Origin: Candidatus Alistipes faecigallinarum
GTDB lineage: Bacteria > Bacteroidota > Bacteroidia > Bacteroidales > Rikenellaceae
DNA: 64,000 nucleotides
Direction: 5' to 3'
Assembly: GCA_019115605.1 (NCBI GenBank)
Contig: DXDG01000003.1
Location: 85,316 to 149,315 of the forward strand
The translations under genes and the position numbers were made by a program. The notes below the pieces were generated by a model, which saw only the letters and a program-made list of their open reading frames with translations, did not search any database and had not been told where the DNA came from. Positions 1 to 9,379 of the stretch are shown in pieces (positions within the stretch are counted from its first letter, which is position 1; each line of letters begins with the position of its first letter).

Positions 1-947
1 TCATCGGCGTGGAGATCCGCACCGATTCGCTGGTTCTGGCAGCCGTCAATTTCAAGGGTCAGCTGCTGTGCGACACGATCGTGGATTTCGAGATGAACAA
101 TGATCCGCACTCGTTCGACCGCCTCTGCGAGACGATCCGCGGCTTCATCGACGGGCACAAGATTCCCCACGAGAAGGTGCTGGCCGTGGGTGTGAACATC
201 TCGGGCCGCGTGAACTCGCGCACGGGATACAGCTACAGCTACTTCTTCGTCGAGGAGCAGCCGCTGACGCTGCTGCTGGAGGAGCGGCTCGACTGTCCGG
301 TCTATATCGAGAACGACACGCGTGCGGCGACCTACGGCGAATACATGTACGGCGATGCGCACAACGAGCAGACGATGCTTTACATCAATGCCTCGTGGGG
401 TCTGGGCCTCGGCATGATCATCGACGGCAAGGTCTTCTACGGCAAGTCGGGTTTCTCGGGCGAGTTCGGACACTTCCCGCTGCTCGACAACGAGATCATC
501 TGCCGCTGCGGCAAGCGGGGCTGCCTGGAGACCGGCGCCTCGGGATCGGCCCTGCACCGGCTCTTCCTCGAGAAGCTGCGTCAGGGCAGTGTCTCGATGC
601 TTTCGGACAAGTTCAAGCGGGGCGAGGAGATCTCGCTCAAGGATATCCTAGACGCCGTGCTCAAGGAGGATGTGCTGGCCATCGAGATCCTCGAATCGGT
701 CGGCCATACGCTGGGCAAGGCGATTGCCGGACTGATCAACATGTTCAACCCCGAGATGATCGTCATCGGCGGTCTGCTTTCGGTGGCCGGGGAGTCGCTG
801 ATGCTGCCCATCCGCACGGCCGTGAACAAGTATTCGCTCATGCTCGTCTACAAGGATACGCAGATCAAGCTCTCGACGCTCGGCGAGCGTGCCGGCGTCA
901 TCGGCGCCTGCCTGCTGGCCCGCAGCAAGGCCCTCGGCCTCTGCTGA
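1..947 (+). CDS. ROK family transcriptional regulator, 5' end outside window
   Basis: The reading frame is open to the first base, so the start and any N-terminal helix-turn-helix lie outside the window. The visible part is the sugar-binding ROK domain. It has the zinc motif CxCGxxGCxE at about 497-529, preceded by a GHFP histidine, and an END sugar-contact motif near base 310. The first strand reads IGVEIR rather than the DxGGT phosphate loop of ROK kinases, which favours a NagC/Mlc-like regulator over a kinase. The next genes act on N-acetylglucosaminides, so an amino-sugar ligand is plausible but inferred. A strong terminator follows. Confidence 0.85.
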   Translation, partial: IGVEIRTDSLVLAAVNFKGQLLCDTIVDFEMNNDPHSFDRLCETIRGFIDGHKIPHEKVLAVGVNISGRVNSRTGYSYSYFFVEEQPLTLLLEERLDCPVYIENDTRAATYGEYMYGDAHNEQTMLYINASWGLGLGMIIDGKVFYGKSGFSGEFGHFPLLDNEIICRCGKRGCLETGASGSALHRLFLEKLRQGSVSMLSDKFKRGEEISLKDILDAVLKEDVLAIEILESVGHTLGKAIAGLINMFNPEMIVIGGLLSVAGESLMLPIRTAVNKYSLMLVYKDTQIKLSTLGERAGVIGACLLARSKALGLC

Positions 948-983
948 CCGGTGTCGGAGCGCGTTCGGTGAGAACGACCGACA

Positions 984-1019
984 AAAACCGCCCCCTCTCG
1001 AAAGAGGAGGCGGTTTTTT
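984..1019 (+). terminator. Rho-independent terminator after the ROK gene
   Basis: A GC-rich inverted repeat (ccgcc..cctctc / gagg..ggcgg) with a short AAA-containing loop is followed by TTTTTT. A-rich sequence on its left lets it also serve the convergent minus-strand GH89 gene. Confidence 0.85.
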
Positions 1020-1062
1020 GTTGCGGGAAGCCGGATGGGCCCGCTGTGCCCGGCAGACCCCG

Positions 1063-3249
1063 TTACGGCTCCGCGTCGAACAGCGGGGCGTACTTGTCGG
1101 CCAGCTCGCGGGCCGTTGCCACGGCGTCGCCGGCTTCGGGAAGTGTCAGCGGATATGCGGCGTCGGCCCACCGGTATTCGAAGTCGCGGCTTTCGCGGTC
1201 GAAGGCCTCTTGGTCGAACTCCCGCCCGGCCTTTACCGCTTCGGTAACCCGCTCGATGAAGAGCTCCCAGCGTTTCGCGTAGTAGGTCGAGACCATCCCG
1301 GCCCAGGTGCGGTTGGCGTAGTCGGAGAGCTCCTTCGAATCGCCCCACACGGAGATCAGCGTCCGGGCGTTGGTTTCGTAGTAATCCTTCTCCTCGGGCT
1401 TTTTGCCGAACTCCCGGGCCTGTGCGATCCACTCCCCGAGGGAGAATTCGGGGTGGCACGCCACAAGACGGTCGAGATCCGCAAGCAGCCCGAGCATCCG
1501 CTCGCCCGACTGCCTGAGAGCCACGGTGTCGCGGGCCGTGTAGGCGGCCGTGAAGCGGTCGCGCTCGCGGAGGAAGTAGTCGCCCAGCACCTGACGGCCG
1601 ACATTCACCACGTCGAAGCGGTAGGTGTCGCGCCGGCTTTCGACCGTCAGCAGCTGCCGCCAGACGCGCCACAGCGTCGGGAAGTCATAGCCGACGTCGG
1701 GCTTCGTCGTCCAGTGCCAGTTGCCCGTAAGGCAGGGGTGGGCGTTTGTCAGCGTCGAGTGTCCCGTGCGCGAGGAGATGGTGCAGATGCTGTCGCAGAT
1801 CGTACGCCATGCCGAGCGGGCCGCCTCGTCGCGGAGGCCCGTGCGGCGGTCGGCTAGCCGCTCGATCCAGGTGTTGTCGTCGAGGCCCGAATCCCAGGCC
1901 TTGTCCAGCACGAATTCATACATGAACTGATTGACTCCGAAACCCTCGAGCGTCGAGCCGAGTCCCCTGAGGTTCGCTCCGCCGTTCGCGAAGGCATCCT
2001 CGATGCGCTCGCTGACGCTCCGGAAGTTGCCCGTGAGCATCGTGTTGCCGCCGAAGTTGCCCAGGTAGCACCACAGGTAGGGCTGTCCGTAGAACTTCTC
2101 GGTCTGTTTCCAGATCTCGGTGAATTCGCAGAAGTAGTCGAGCATGAGCAGCCGGTCCTGGGGCACGGCGCGCAGGAAGGCGCGGATGTTCTCCTGGGTC
2201 CAGTGCGTGGGGTCTGCGTAGAAGAGCCATCCCATCTGCAGCCATATCGCTTCGGGATCGGCCGCGGCGATCGAGCCGTAGAGACGTTCGGCCATGCCGG
2301 CCAGCGTCTCGGGGTCCCAGCTCGGGGCGTCAATCTCGTTGAAGGGGTCGGCGCCGTAGATATGGTCGGTGCCGAACATGCGGGTCTGCTCCTCGAGGTA
2401 GGCCTTCTGGATCTCGTCGAAGAGGGGATCCTGCGGGTCGAGGAAGCTGCAGCGGTATTGGTCGGCAAAGCCGCCCCAGCGGCTCACGCGCGTGATCGTC
2501 GCATCGGGGTAGTGCGGCTTGAGCTCCTGCGGCACGTGTCCGGCAAAGGCGGGCAGCACGGGTTTCATGTCCAGCTCGCGTTCGCGGGCGACGATCTTCT
2601 TCTGGAGCCGGGCCTGGTTGTCGATCCACGCCTGGGGCAGGGGCCCCTGCCAGTAGTCGAGGTTCGACATGCGGTGCCAGGGCAGGTGCGCCGGCCCGGT
2701 GAAGTAGGTGCGGATCTCTTCGTCGGTGAGTCCGAGGCGGGTCCATACGCGCTGCCATACGGCCTCCTGCCCCGTAATGGCCAGCGGCATCGTAACGCCG
2801 TTGAGGGCCATCCAGTCGATGAATCGCTCCCAGTCCTTCCACTGCCACCACGGCATCGTGTATCCGAAGGTGCAGTAGTTGAGGAAGAAGCGCTCCTGCG
2901 CGCGGGCCTTGATACGGATCTTGCCCTCGATCTGAGGCAGCACGTCGGGCATCTCCACCGGGTTGCAGGCCAGCCACGACACCGTGGTCAGGCAGTAATT
3001 CTTGAGGTAGTAGTTCAGTCCGACGGCAATCGAGTTGCTGTTGTTGCCGCGGACGATGATCTTGCCGTCGCGGGACTCCAACTCGAAGCAGTCGGGCCGG
3101 TCTACCAAGTCGGCCATCCGTTCGAAACGGAACTCTTTTTCATGATCGGGAATGATGCGTCGTGCCAGGGCGCGCACCGCCGCGTCGTCATGGCGGGAGC
3201 AGGCGCAGCAAAGGAGGACCAGACAGGGGAGCAGTCGAAAGATTTTCAT
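1063..3249 (-). CDS. Alpha-N-acetylglucosaminidase, glycoside hydrolase family 89 (NAGLU-like)
   Basis: An exported 728-residue GH89 enzyme expected to remove terminal alpha-linked GlcNAc from host glycans such as heparan sulfate or gastric-type mucin. A hydrophobic signal peptide with a Cys at 17 suggests a lipoprotein, although the lipobox is atypical. The GH89 core runs from about residue 120 (FFLNYCTFGYTMPWW) to the end. Two conserved glutamates stand out: E305 in FNEIDAP and E435 in LEGFGVN. Their spacing of 130 matches that of the catalytic pair reported for human NAGLU (E316/E446). The gene is convergent with the ROK gene and divergent from the NAGPA-like lipoprotein gene. Confidence 0.93.
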   Translation of the reverse strand: MKIFRLLPCLVLLCCACSRHDDAAVRALARRIIPDHEKEFRFERMADLVDRPDCFELESRDGKIIVRGNNSNSIAVGLNYYLKNYCLTTVSWLACNPVEMPDVLPQIEGKIRIKARAQERFFLNYCTFGYTMPWWQWKDWERFIDWMALNGVTMPLAITGQEAVWQRVWTRLGLTDEEIRTYFTGPAHLPWHRMSNLDYWQGPLPQAWIDNQARLQKKIVARERELDMKPVLPAFAGHVPQELKPHYPDATITRVSRWGGFADQYRCSFLDPQDPLFDEIQKAYLEEQTRMFGTDHIYGADPFNEIDAPSWDPETLAGMAERLYGSIAAADPEAIWLQMGWLFYADPTHWTQENIRAFLRAVPQDRLLMLDYFCEFTEIWKQTEKFYGQPYLWCYLGNFGGNTMLTGNFRSVSERIEDAFANGGANLRGLGSTLEGFGVNQFMYEFVLDKAWDSGLDDNTWIERLADRRTGLRDEAARSAWRTICDSICTISSRTGHSTLTNAHPCLTGNWHWTTKPDVGYDFPTLWRVWRQLLTVESRRDTYRFDVVNVGRQVLGDYFLRERDRFTAAYTARDTVALRQSGERMLGLLADLDRLVACHPEFSLGEWIAQAREFGKKPEEKDYYETNARTLISVWGDSKELSDYANRTWAGMVSTYYAKRWELFIERVTEAVKAGREFDQEAFDRESRDFEYRWADAAYPLTLPEAGDAVATARELADKYAPLFDAEP

Positions 3250-3294
3250 GGGCTGTTCGGGTATTCGTTATTCGTTTCGAAAATTCCAATGCAA

Positions 3295-3302
3295 CAAAAG
3301 TA
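3295..3302 (-). promoter_or_regulatory. Bacteroidetes -7 promoter element for the GH89 gene
   Basis: On the minus strand this reads TACTTTTG, a match to TAnnTTTG, about 46 bases upstream of the GH89 start. No clear -33 TTTG is seen. A TTTCGAAA palindrome lies just downstream of it. Confidence 0.55.
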
Positions 3303-3428
3303 GGAAAAATTATTCGAAACGGGCCCCCTTCTCGGGCTGTTTTCCCCGAAAAGGCGCTCTTTCGGTGTGTTCCGTTGGCGTCGGTTCTCTTCTTTTGGGT
3401 GGAAATTAAAAATATTTACGATGATCCG

Positions 3429-3459
3429 TTTGGTTCGCAGAAAGATTTTATTACATTTA
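3429..3459 (+). promoter_or_regulatory. Promoter of the NAGPA-like lipoprotein gene
   Basis: TTTG at 3429-3432, a 19-base spacer, then TACATTTA at 3452-3459, one mismatch from TAnnTTTG. It lies 26 bases before the start codon. Confidence 0.65.
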
Positions 3460-3484
3460 TGCCGTCAAACAAACAGATCGAATC

Positions 3485-4561
3485 ATGAAAAGCAAACGGA
3501 TACTTTGGGTAACCCTGTTGGCGGCCTTTCTGGCCTGCGGTGTATTGGTTTCGTGCGGTGGCGACGAGCATCAGACGCCTCCCCCTCTTGCGGGAGAAGG
3601 CGGCAATGACGGCGGCAGCGGTGAGGAAGGCGGCGACGGGGGCCAGGACGAGAGCGGCTATCCGGCCGGCCTGACCGTCGAAACCTTCACCGACGAGCTG
3701 TCGGGCGGAGGAGAGTGCCTGGGCTTCTATGCCGTGGTTGACTTCAAGGCCAACCCCAAGCTGCTCTTCCGTCCGAAATTCTCGGGAGCGAAGACGCCGA
3801 CGACCTATTTCGCCGATTTTGCCGAGTCGGGCGAGGGTACGCCCTACGTGGTGGTGAACGGCGGCTATTTCGGGGACTCGACCTCCGTCAGCCTGCTGAT
3901 CGAGGAGGGTGAAATGAAGTCGATGGCCGCCCGGTCGGATGTCTGCAACGGGCAGACCTACTATCCCGTACGTGCAGCCTTCGGACAGATGGCCGACGGC
4001 AGCTTCGAGACGACGTGGGTCTATTGCCTCCGGGCGGCGGACAACAGTTTCTATCCCTATGCCTATCCTTCGCCGCTGGACAATGACGAGCGTACGGAGA
4101 CCTTCATGCCGGAGCCTCCGACCGAGACGACCGCGGGAGCCTATGTCTGGGAGCCGCAGTACGCCATCGGAGCCGGGCCCATGCTGGTCTACGAGGGTGA
4201 AAACGTTGCCGAGGAGAACTACTGGAAGGAGGTCTTCGAGCACGGCGGTGTTTCGGGCATGTCGCGCCATCCGCGTACGGCGCTCGGCGCCACGGCCGAC
4301 GGCAAGCTGGTCGTTCTGGTCTGCGACGGCCGCGGCAAGCGGGGCAGTACGGGCTTCACGCTTCCCGAACTGGCCGACAAGATGATCTCGCTGGGATGCG
4401 TCCGGGCCATCAACCTCGACGGCGGCGGCTCCTCGACCTTTGTAGGCAAGGACGGCAAGGTGCTCAACATGCCTAGCGATACCGACGGTACCACGCTTGA
4501 GGGCGCTACGATCAAAGAACGGTGCATCCCCACGGCTGTGGTGATTGCCGAGGCGAAGTAA
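3485..4561 (+). CDS. Lipoprotein with NAGPA-type phosphodiester glycosidase domain
   Basis: The protein has 358 residues and a clear lipobox (LVSC, Cys24) followed by a Gly/Glu/Asp-rich linker of about 30 residues, so it is probably anchored in an outer membrane leaflet. The remainder matches the phosphodiester glycosidase (NAGPA/DUF2233) family, named after the mammalian 'uncovering enzyme' that removes alpha-GlcNAc from GlcNAc-1-phosphate diesters. Recognisable blocks are VVNGGYF, RHPRTALG, VLVCDGRG and the hallmark NLDGGGSSTF near the C terminus. The substrate here is unknown; the neighbouring GH89 enzyme also releases alpha-GlcNAc. It has its own promoter and terminator. Confidence 0.88.
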   Translation: MKSKRILWVTLLAAFLACGVLVSCGGDEHQTPPPLAGEGGNDGGSGEEGGDGGQDESGYPAGLTVETFTDELSGGGECLGFYAVVDFKANPKLLFRPKFSGAKTPTTYFADFAESGEGTPYVVVNGGYFGDSTSVSLLIEEGEMKSMAARSDVCNGQTYYPVRAAFGQMADGSFETTWVYCLRAADNSFYPYAYPSPLDNDERTETFMPEPPTETTAGAYVWEPQYAIGAGPMLVYEGENVAEENYWKEVFEHGGVSGMSRHPRTALGATADGKLVVLVCDGRGKRGSTGFTLPELADKMISLGCVRAINLDGGGSSTFVGKDGKVLNMPSDTDGTTLEGATIKERCIPTAVVIAEAK

Positions 4562-4573
4562 AAAGTTAAACGG

Positions 4574-4608
4574 AAGGCCCCGTCCGGAGTTCCCGGGCGG
4601 GGCCTTTT
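4574..4608 (+). terminator. Rho-independent terminator
   Basis: AAGGCCCCG..CCGG pairs with CCGG..CGGGGCCTT, followed by TTTTC. It ends the NAGPA-like gene 12 bases after its stop codon. Confidence 0.85.
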
Positions 4609-4715
4609 CATGCGGAGAGCCGGATCCGGACCCTTCCGATCTGCGAATTGTTCTTCAAATTTGTCAAAATCAGATAAATTATCGCTCGGAAATCTCTTTA
4701 TCCGGGAAACTTTCC

Positions 4716-4723
4716 TATCTTTG
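4716..4723 (+). promoter_or_regulatory. -7 element of the V-ATPase operon promoter
   Basis: TATCTTTG is a perfect TAnnTTTG match 40 bases upstream of the subunit E start. No convincing -33 TTTG is seen at the expected distance. Confidence 0.65.
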
Positions 4724-4763
4724 TGTGCGATTTTGAAAAATAGTAATCAAATAAGATAACGCT

Positions 4764-5378
4764 ATGGAAAATAAACTTCAGGAGCTGACCCGGAAACTGT
4801 ACGACGAGGGTTTGGAGAAGGGACGTGCCGAGGCCGACAAGGTGCTGGCCGATGCCCGCAAGGAGTCCGAAAAGATCGTGGCCGACGCCCGTGCGGAGGC
4901 TGCGGAGATCCTTCGCCGCGCCAAGACCGAGGCCGAGGATGTCGGGAAGAACACCATGACGGAGATCGCCCTGGCCGGCAAGCAGGCCGTGGCGAAGATC
5001 AAGACGGAGATCGCCTCGCTGATCGTGGCCAGGGCTACGGCCGAAGGGGTGAAGCAGGCGATGCTTGACCCGGAGTTCATTCGCGAGATGCTGCTCGCTA
5101 TGGCAAAGAACTGGAGCGGCAGCGCTTCGGGCAAGGTGGAACTTGTGGCGCTGCTGCCCGAGGCGGAGCGTCAGAAGCTCGACAAGGCGTTCGACGCTTC
5201 GGCCAAGAGCCTGCTTGCTGCCGGTGTCGAGGTCGGCTGGTCGAAGGAGGTGAAGACGGGTTTCAAGGTGGGCGCCAAGGAGGGCGGCTACTACATCTCG
5301 TTCTCCGACGAGGATGTCGAGAACCTGCTTTCGGAGTATCTCCGCGACCGAGTATCCCAGATGTTGTTCAAGGCTTAG
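4764..5378 (+). CDS. atpE: V-type ATP synthase/ATPase subunit E
   Basis: This 204-residue peripheral-stalk subunit opens the V-ATPase operon. The N-terminal 70 residues form a charged, Ala/Glu/Lys-rich coiled coil typical of subunit E, which pairs with a second stalk helix to hold the catalytic head against the membrane motor. The C-terminal half is the globular head-binding domain. The next gene starts four bases after the stop. No subunit G/H partner is found in this operon, so the second stalk helix must be encoded elsewhere or supplied differently. Confidence 0.9.
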   Translation: MENKLQELTRKLYDEGLEKGRAEADKVLADARKESEKIVADARAEAAEILRRAKTEAEDVGKNTMTEIALAGKQAVAKIKTEIASLIVARATAEGVKQAMLDPEFIREMLLAMAKNWSGSASGKVELVALLPEAERQKLDKAFDASAKSLLAAGVEVGWSKEVKTGFKVGAKEGGYYISFSDEDVENLLSEYLRDRVSQMLFKA

Positions 5379-5381
5379 GCG

Positions 5382-6218
5382 ATGTTTGCATCCGACTATT
5401 ATTGCCTGGTGGCCGGGCTTCGGGAGTATGCGCTCGAGGCCGACACGAAGGGCTTCGATGCCCGGGCCCTCATCGAGGAGATTCTCGAGGGGGTTTCGGC
5501 GCGCGATGCCCGGCAGGTGCGCCTGCTGTACGGCTACTACGACTGTGAGAACCTCTCCTGCGTGCATGCGGGCCGCACGGCGTACAATCCGCTGGGACTG
5601 CTCACGCGCGAGGAGCTGGAGGAGGAGCTCAAGAGCCCGAAGCGGCTTCCGGAGCCTCTGGCCCGCGTCATCCGGGCCTATGCCGATCCCGAAGGCGAGG
5701 ATGCCGAGGAGGTAGATACGGCGCAGCCGTTCGACCGGACGCTGTTCGGCGCCTATTATGCGCTCTGCGAAGGGACCGGATGCCGTTTCCTGCGCGAGTG
5801 GTCGGCCTTTGACCGGACGTTGCGCAACATTGCGGCGGCGATCTCCGCCCGGGTGGTCTCCCGCCCGGTCGAGGAGGTGCTCGTGGGCGGCGGCGATGTC
5901 GTCGAGCAGCTGCAGCGCAGCTCGGCGGCCGATTTCGGTCTTCGGGGCGAACTCCCCTATATCGATGCGGTCCTTGCGGCCGTGAACGAGGAGCAGAACC
6001 TGCTGGAGAAGGAGCACAAGATCGACCGCATCCGCTGGCGCGAGGCCGAGGAGCTCTCCACGTTCGACTATTTCGACATCAACGCCATCCTCTCCTATCT
6101 GGTCCGGGTGAACCTCGTGGCCCGCTGGTCGCGGCTCGACGCGGCGCGCGGCCGGGAGCTGTTTGCCCGTCTGATCGGGGCGCTCGATGCTCGTGAACTG
6201 ATTGAAAATAAACAATAA
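5382..6218 (+). CDS. DUF2764 family protein of the V-ATPase operon (position of subunit C)
   Basis: A 278-residue, mostly helical soluble protein beginning MFASDYYCLVAGL, resembling the DUF2764 family found only in V-ATPase operons of Bacteroidetes and related bacteria. It sits between subunits E and A, where bacterial or archaeal operons usually carry subunit C and/or F. It is acidic, lacks membrane segments and has several Tyr-rich helices. By position it is the best candidate for the rotor-capping (C-like) subunit; that role is inferred from gene order, not from a recognisable C-subunit motif. Confidence 0.8.
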   Translation: MFASDYYCLVAGLREYALEADTKGFDARALIEEILEGVSARDARQVRLLYGYYDCENLSCVHAGRTAYNPLGLLTREELEEELKSPKRLPEPLARVIRAYADPEGEDAEEVDTAQPFDRTLFGAYYALCEGTGCRFLREWSAFDRTLRNIAAAISARVVSRPVEEVLVGGGDVVEQLQRSSAADFGLRGELPYIDAVLAAVNEEQNLLEKEHKIDRIRWREAEELSTFDYFDINAILSYLVRVNLVARWSRLDAARGRELFARLIGALDARELIENKQ

Positions 6219-6225
6219 AGATACG

Positions 6226-7980
6226 ATGAAAACAACGGGAAGTGTAAACGGTATCATCTCCAATATCGTGATCGTCAAGGCCGACGGTGCCGTGGCGCAG
6301 AACGAGATCTGCTACGTGCACACGGGGAATACCAAAATGATGGCCGAGGTCATCAAGGTCATAGGCGATGCGGCCTATGTGCAGGTTTTCGACAGTACGC
6401 GCGGCCTGAAGATCGGCGACAAGGTCGAATTCGAGGGACACATGCTTGAGGTAACGCTTGCCCCGGGCCTGCTGTCGCGCAACTACGACGGTCTTCAGAA
6501 CGACCTCGAAAAGATGGAGGGACTCTTCATCGCCCGCGGATCGGTAACCGATCCGATCGACTTCGACGCCGAGTGGGAGTTCACGCCGCTGGCCAAGGCC
6601 GGCGACAAGGTCTCGGCCGCGTCGTGGCTCGGTGAGGTCCGCGAGCAGTGGGTCATGCACAAGATCATGGTCCCCTTCACGATGACCGACACCTATACGG
6701 TCAAGAGCGTCGCTGCGGCCGGCAAGTACAAGGTAACCGACACGATTGCCGTCGTTACGGATGCCGAGGGTCGCGAGCATGCGATCACGATGGTGCAGCG
6801 CTGGCCGGTCAAGCAGGCCATCCGCTGCTATACGGAGAAGCCGCGTCCGTCGCGGGTCATGGAGACCGGCGTGCGGGCCATCGACACCTTCAACCCGATG
6901 GCCGAGGGCGGTACGGGCTTCATCCCCGGGCCGTTCGGCGCGGGCAAGACGGTGCTTCAGCACGCCATTTCGAAACAGGCCGACGCCGATGTGATCATCA
7001 TGGTGGCCTGCGGCGAGCGTGCCAACGAGGTGGTCGAGATCTTCAAGGAGTTCCCCGAGCTGGTCGATCCCCGCACGGGCCACAAGCTCATGGAGCGTAC
7101 GATCATCATCTGCAACACGTCGAACATGCCCGTTGCGGCGCGTGAGGCGTCGGTCTATACGGGTATGACCATCGGCGAGTACTACCGTTCGATGGGTCTC
7201 AAGGTGCTTGTCATGGCCGACTCGACGTCGCGCTGGGCACAGGCGCTGCGTGAGATGTCGAACCGTCTGGAGGAGCTTCCGGGACAGGACGCCTTCCCGA
7301 TGGACCTCTCGGCGATCATCTCGAACTTCTATTCGCGTGCGGGTCTGGTGCGCCTGACGAACGGTCAGACCGGTTCGGTAACCTTCCTCGGTACGGTGTC
7401 GCCCGCGGGCGGTAACCTCAAGGAGCCCGTTACGGAGTCGACCAAGAAGGCCGCGCGCTGCTTCTACGCCCTCTCGCAGGGACGTGCCGATTCGAAGCGC
7501 TACCCGGCCATCGACCCGCTGGAGTCCTACTCGAAATACCTCGAGTATCCCGAGATCCGCACCTACCTCGACGAACACATCGAAAAGGACTGGGTCGATC
7601 AGGTCTATGCCGGCAAGACGATCGTGCAGCGCGGCAAGGAGGCCAACGACCAGATCAACATCCTGGGCGACGACGGCGTGCCCGTCGAGTACCATGAGCG
7701 GTTCTGGAAGTCGGAGCTCATCGACTTCGTGATCCTGCAGCAGGACGCTTTCGACGCGATCGACGCCAACTGCCCGATCGAGCGTCAGAAGATGATGTAC
7801 GAGATGGTGCTGGGCATCTGCCGCAAGTCGTTCGGTTTCTCCGACTTCGAGGAGTGTTCGCAGTTCTTCAAGGGACTCATCAACCTCTTCCGTCAGATGA
7901 ACTATTCGGAGTGGAAGTCTGCGAAGTTCGAGGATTACCGCAAGCAGATCGAAGCGTATGTGGACGCAAAAACGAAATAA
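6226..7980 (+). CDS. atpA: V-type ATPase catalytic subunit A
   Basis: The catalytic nucleotide-binding subunit. I chose the ATG at 6226 (584 residues). An in-frame TTG at 6202 would add eight residues but lies inside the preceding gene, while 6226 is eight bases after its stop and preceded by an A-rich stretch. Features are the N-terminal beta barrel, the A-type 'non-homologous' insertion, the P-loop GPFGAGKT at residues 235-242, and the LAD/STSRWAQALRE region. It is followed three bases later by subunit B. The same motor could pump ions using ATP or make ATP; the sequence does not settle direction. Confidence 0.96.
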   Translation: MKTTGSVNGIISNIVIVKADGAVAQNEICYVHTGNTKMMAEVIKVIGDAAYVQVFDSTRGLKIGDKVEFEGHMLEVTLAPGLLSRNYDGLQNDLEKMEGLFIARGSVTDPIDFDAEWEFTPLAKAGDKVSAASWLGEVREQWVMHKIMVPFTMTDTYTVKSVAAAGKYKVTDTIAVVTDAEGREHAITMVQRWPVKQAIRCYTEKPRPSRVMETGVRAIDTFNPMAEGGTGFIPGPFGAGKTVLQHAISKQADADVIIMVACGERANEVVEIFKEFPELVDPRTGHKLMERTIIICNTSNMPVAAREASVYTGMTIGEYYRSMGLKVLVMADSTSRWAQALREMSNRLEELPGQDAFPMDLSAIISNFYSRAGLVRLTNGQTGSVTFLGTVSPAGGNLKEPVTESTKKAARCFYALSQGRADSKRYPAIDPLESYSKYLEYPEIRTYLDEHIEKDWVDQVYAGKTIVQRGKEANDQINILGDDGVPVEYHERFWKSELIDFVILQQDAFDAIDANCPIERQKMMYEMVLGICRKSFGFSDFEECSQFFKGLINLFRQMNYSEWKSAKFEDYRKQIEAYVDAKTK

Positions 7981-7983
7981 GCC

Positions 7984-9306
7984 ATGACAACACGAGCATT
8001 TCAGAAGATATATACCAAGATTGACAACATCACCAAGGCGACCGTAACGCTCAAGGCCCAGGGGGTCGGCAACGACGAGCTGGCCACCGTGGGCGGCAAG
8101 CTGGCGCAGGTGGTGAAGATTATGGGCGAGAACGTTACGCTGCAGGTTTTCGCCGGCACCGAGGGTCTGGCCACCGATTCGGAGGTCATCTTCCACGGCG
8201 AGCCCCCGAAGCTGCGCGTGTCGGACAACCTGGCCGGCCGCTTCTTCAACGCCTACGGCGAGCCGCTCGAGGGCGGTGAGATCGTCGAGGGCGAGGAGCG
8301 CGAGATCGGCGGCCCGACGGTGAACCCCTTCAAGCGTATCCAGCCTTCGGAGCTGATCGCCACGGGTATCGCCGGCATCGACCTCAACAATACGATCGTT
8401 ACGGGACAGAAGATCCCCTTCTTCGCCGACCCCGACCAGCCCTACAACGCCGTGATGGCCAACGTGGCGCTGCGTGCCAAGGCCGACAAGATCATCCTGG
8501 GCGGCATGGGTCTGACGAACGACGACTTCCTCTACTTCAAGTCGGTCTTCGAGAACGCCGGTGCGCTCGACCGCATCGTCTCGTTCGTCAATACGACGGA
8601 GAACCCGCCCGTGGAGCGTCTGCTCGTTCCGGACATGGCGCTGACGGCTGCCGAGTACTTCGCCGTGGACAAGGGCGAGAAGGTGCTGGTGCTGCTCACC
8701 GACATGACCCTCTACGCCGATGCCCTGGCCATCGTCTCGAACCGTATGGACCAGATCCCCTCGAAGGACTCGATGCCCGGATCGCTTTACTCGGACCTGG
8801 CGAAAATCTACGAGAAGGCCGTGCAGCTTCCCAACGGCGGCTCGATCACGATCATCGCCGTAACGACCCTCTCGGGCGGCGACATCACGCATGCTGTTCC
8901 CGACAATACGGGTTACATCACCGAGGGCCAGCTCTTCCTGCGCAACGACTCCGATACGGGCAAGGTGATCGTCGACCCGTTCCGTTCGCTGTCGCGTCTG
9001 AAGCAGCTGGTTATCGGCAAGAAGACGCGTGAGGACCATCCGCAGGTGATGAACGCCTGCGTGCGCCTCTACGCCGATGCCGCGAATGCCAAGACGAAGC
9101 TCGAGAACGGTTTCGACCTTTCGGACTACGACGAGCGTACGCTGAAGTTCGCCCACGACTACTCGGAGAAGCTCCTGGCCATCGACGTAAATATCGACAT
9201 CACGGAGATGCTCGACACGGCCTGGCGGCTCTTTGCCAAGTACTTCTCGAAGGAGGAGGTCGGCATCAAGGAGGAGCTTGTCAAGAAGTACTGGAAGGAG
9301 GCCTGA
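7984..9306 (+). CDS. atpB: V-type ATPase regulatory subunit B
   Basis: A 440-residue non-catalytic partner of subunit A in the hexameric head. It lacks a Walker A P-loop, as expected for B, and keeps conserved blocks such as NLAGRFFNAYGEPLEGG, IPFF, and SNRMDQIPSKDSMPGSLYSDLA. A 73-base gap separates it from subunit D; I see no terminator there, so the operon is probably continuous. Confidence 0.96.
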   Translation: MTTRAFQKIYTKIDNITKATVTLKAQGVGNDELATVGGKLAQVVKIMGENVTLQVFAGTEGLATDSEVIFHGEPPKLRVSDNLAGRFFNAYGEPLEGGEIVEGEEREIGGPTVNPFKRIQPSELIATGIAGIDLNNTIVTGQKIPFFADPDQPYNAVMANVALRAKADKIILGGMGLTNDDFLYFKSVFENAGALDRIVSFVNTTENPPVERLLVPDMALTAAEYFAVDKGEKVLVLLTDMTLYADALAIVSNRMDQIPSKDSMPGSLYSDLAKIYEKAVQLPNGGSITIIAVTTLSGGDITHAVPDNTGYITEGQLFLRNDSDTGKVIVDPFRSLSRLKQLVIGKKTREDHPQVMNACVRLYADAANAKTKLENGFDLSDYDERTLKFAHDYSEKLLAIDVNIDITEMLDTAWRLFAKYFSKEEVGIKEELVKKYWKEA

Positions 9307-9379
9307 CGGAGGCCTGCGGGCGGGATGCCGGTGAGCGGAGTGTGCTCCCGGTGTTGCGCTCCGGAAAAACAGAACGATT

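Noticed and set aside
6202..6225. TTG start for V-ATPase subunit A
   Set aside because: It lies within the upstream gene; the ATG at 6226 gives the usual N terminus.
6079..9156. A 1025-codon antisense frame over the V-ATPase A and B genes
   Set aside because: Shadow frame from codon bias; the plus-strand A and B genes have full family motifs.
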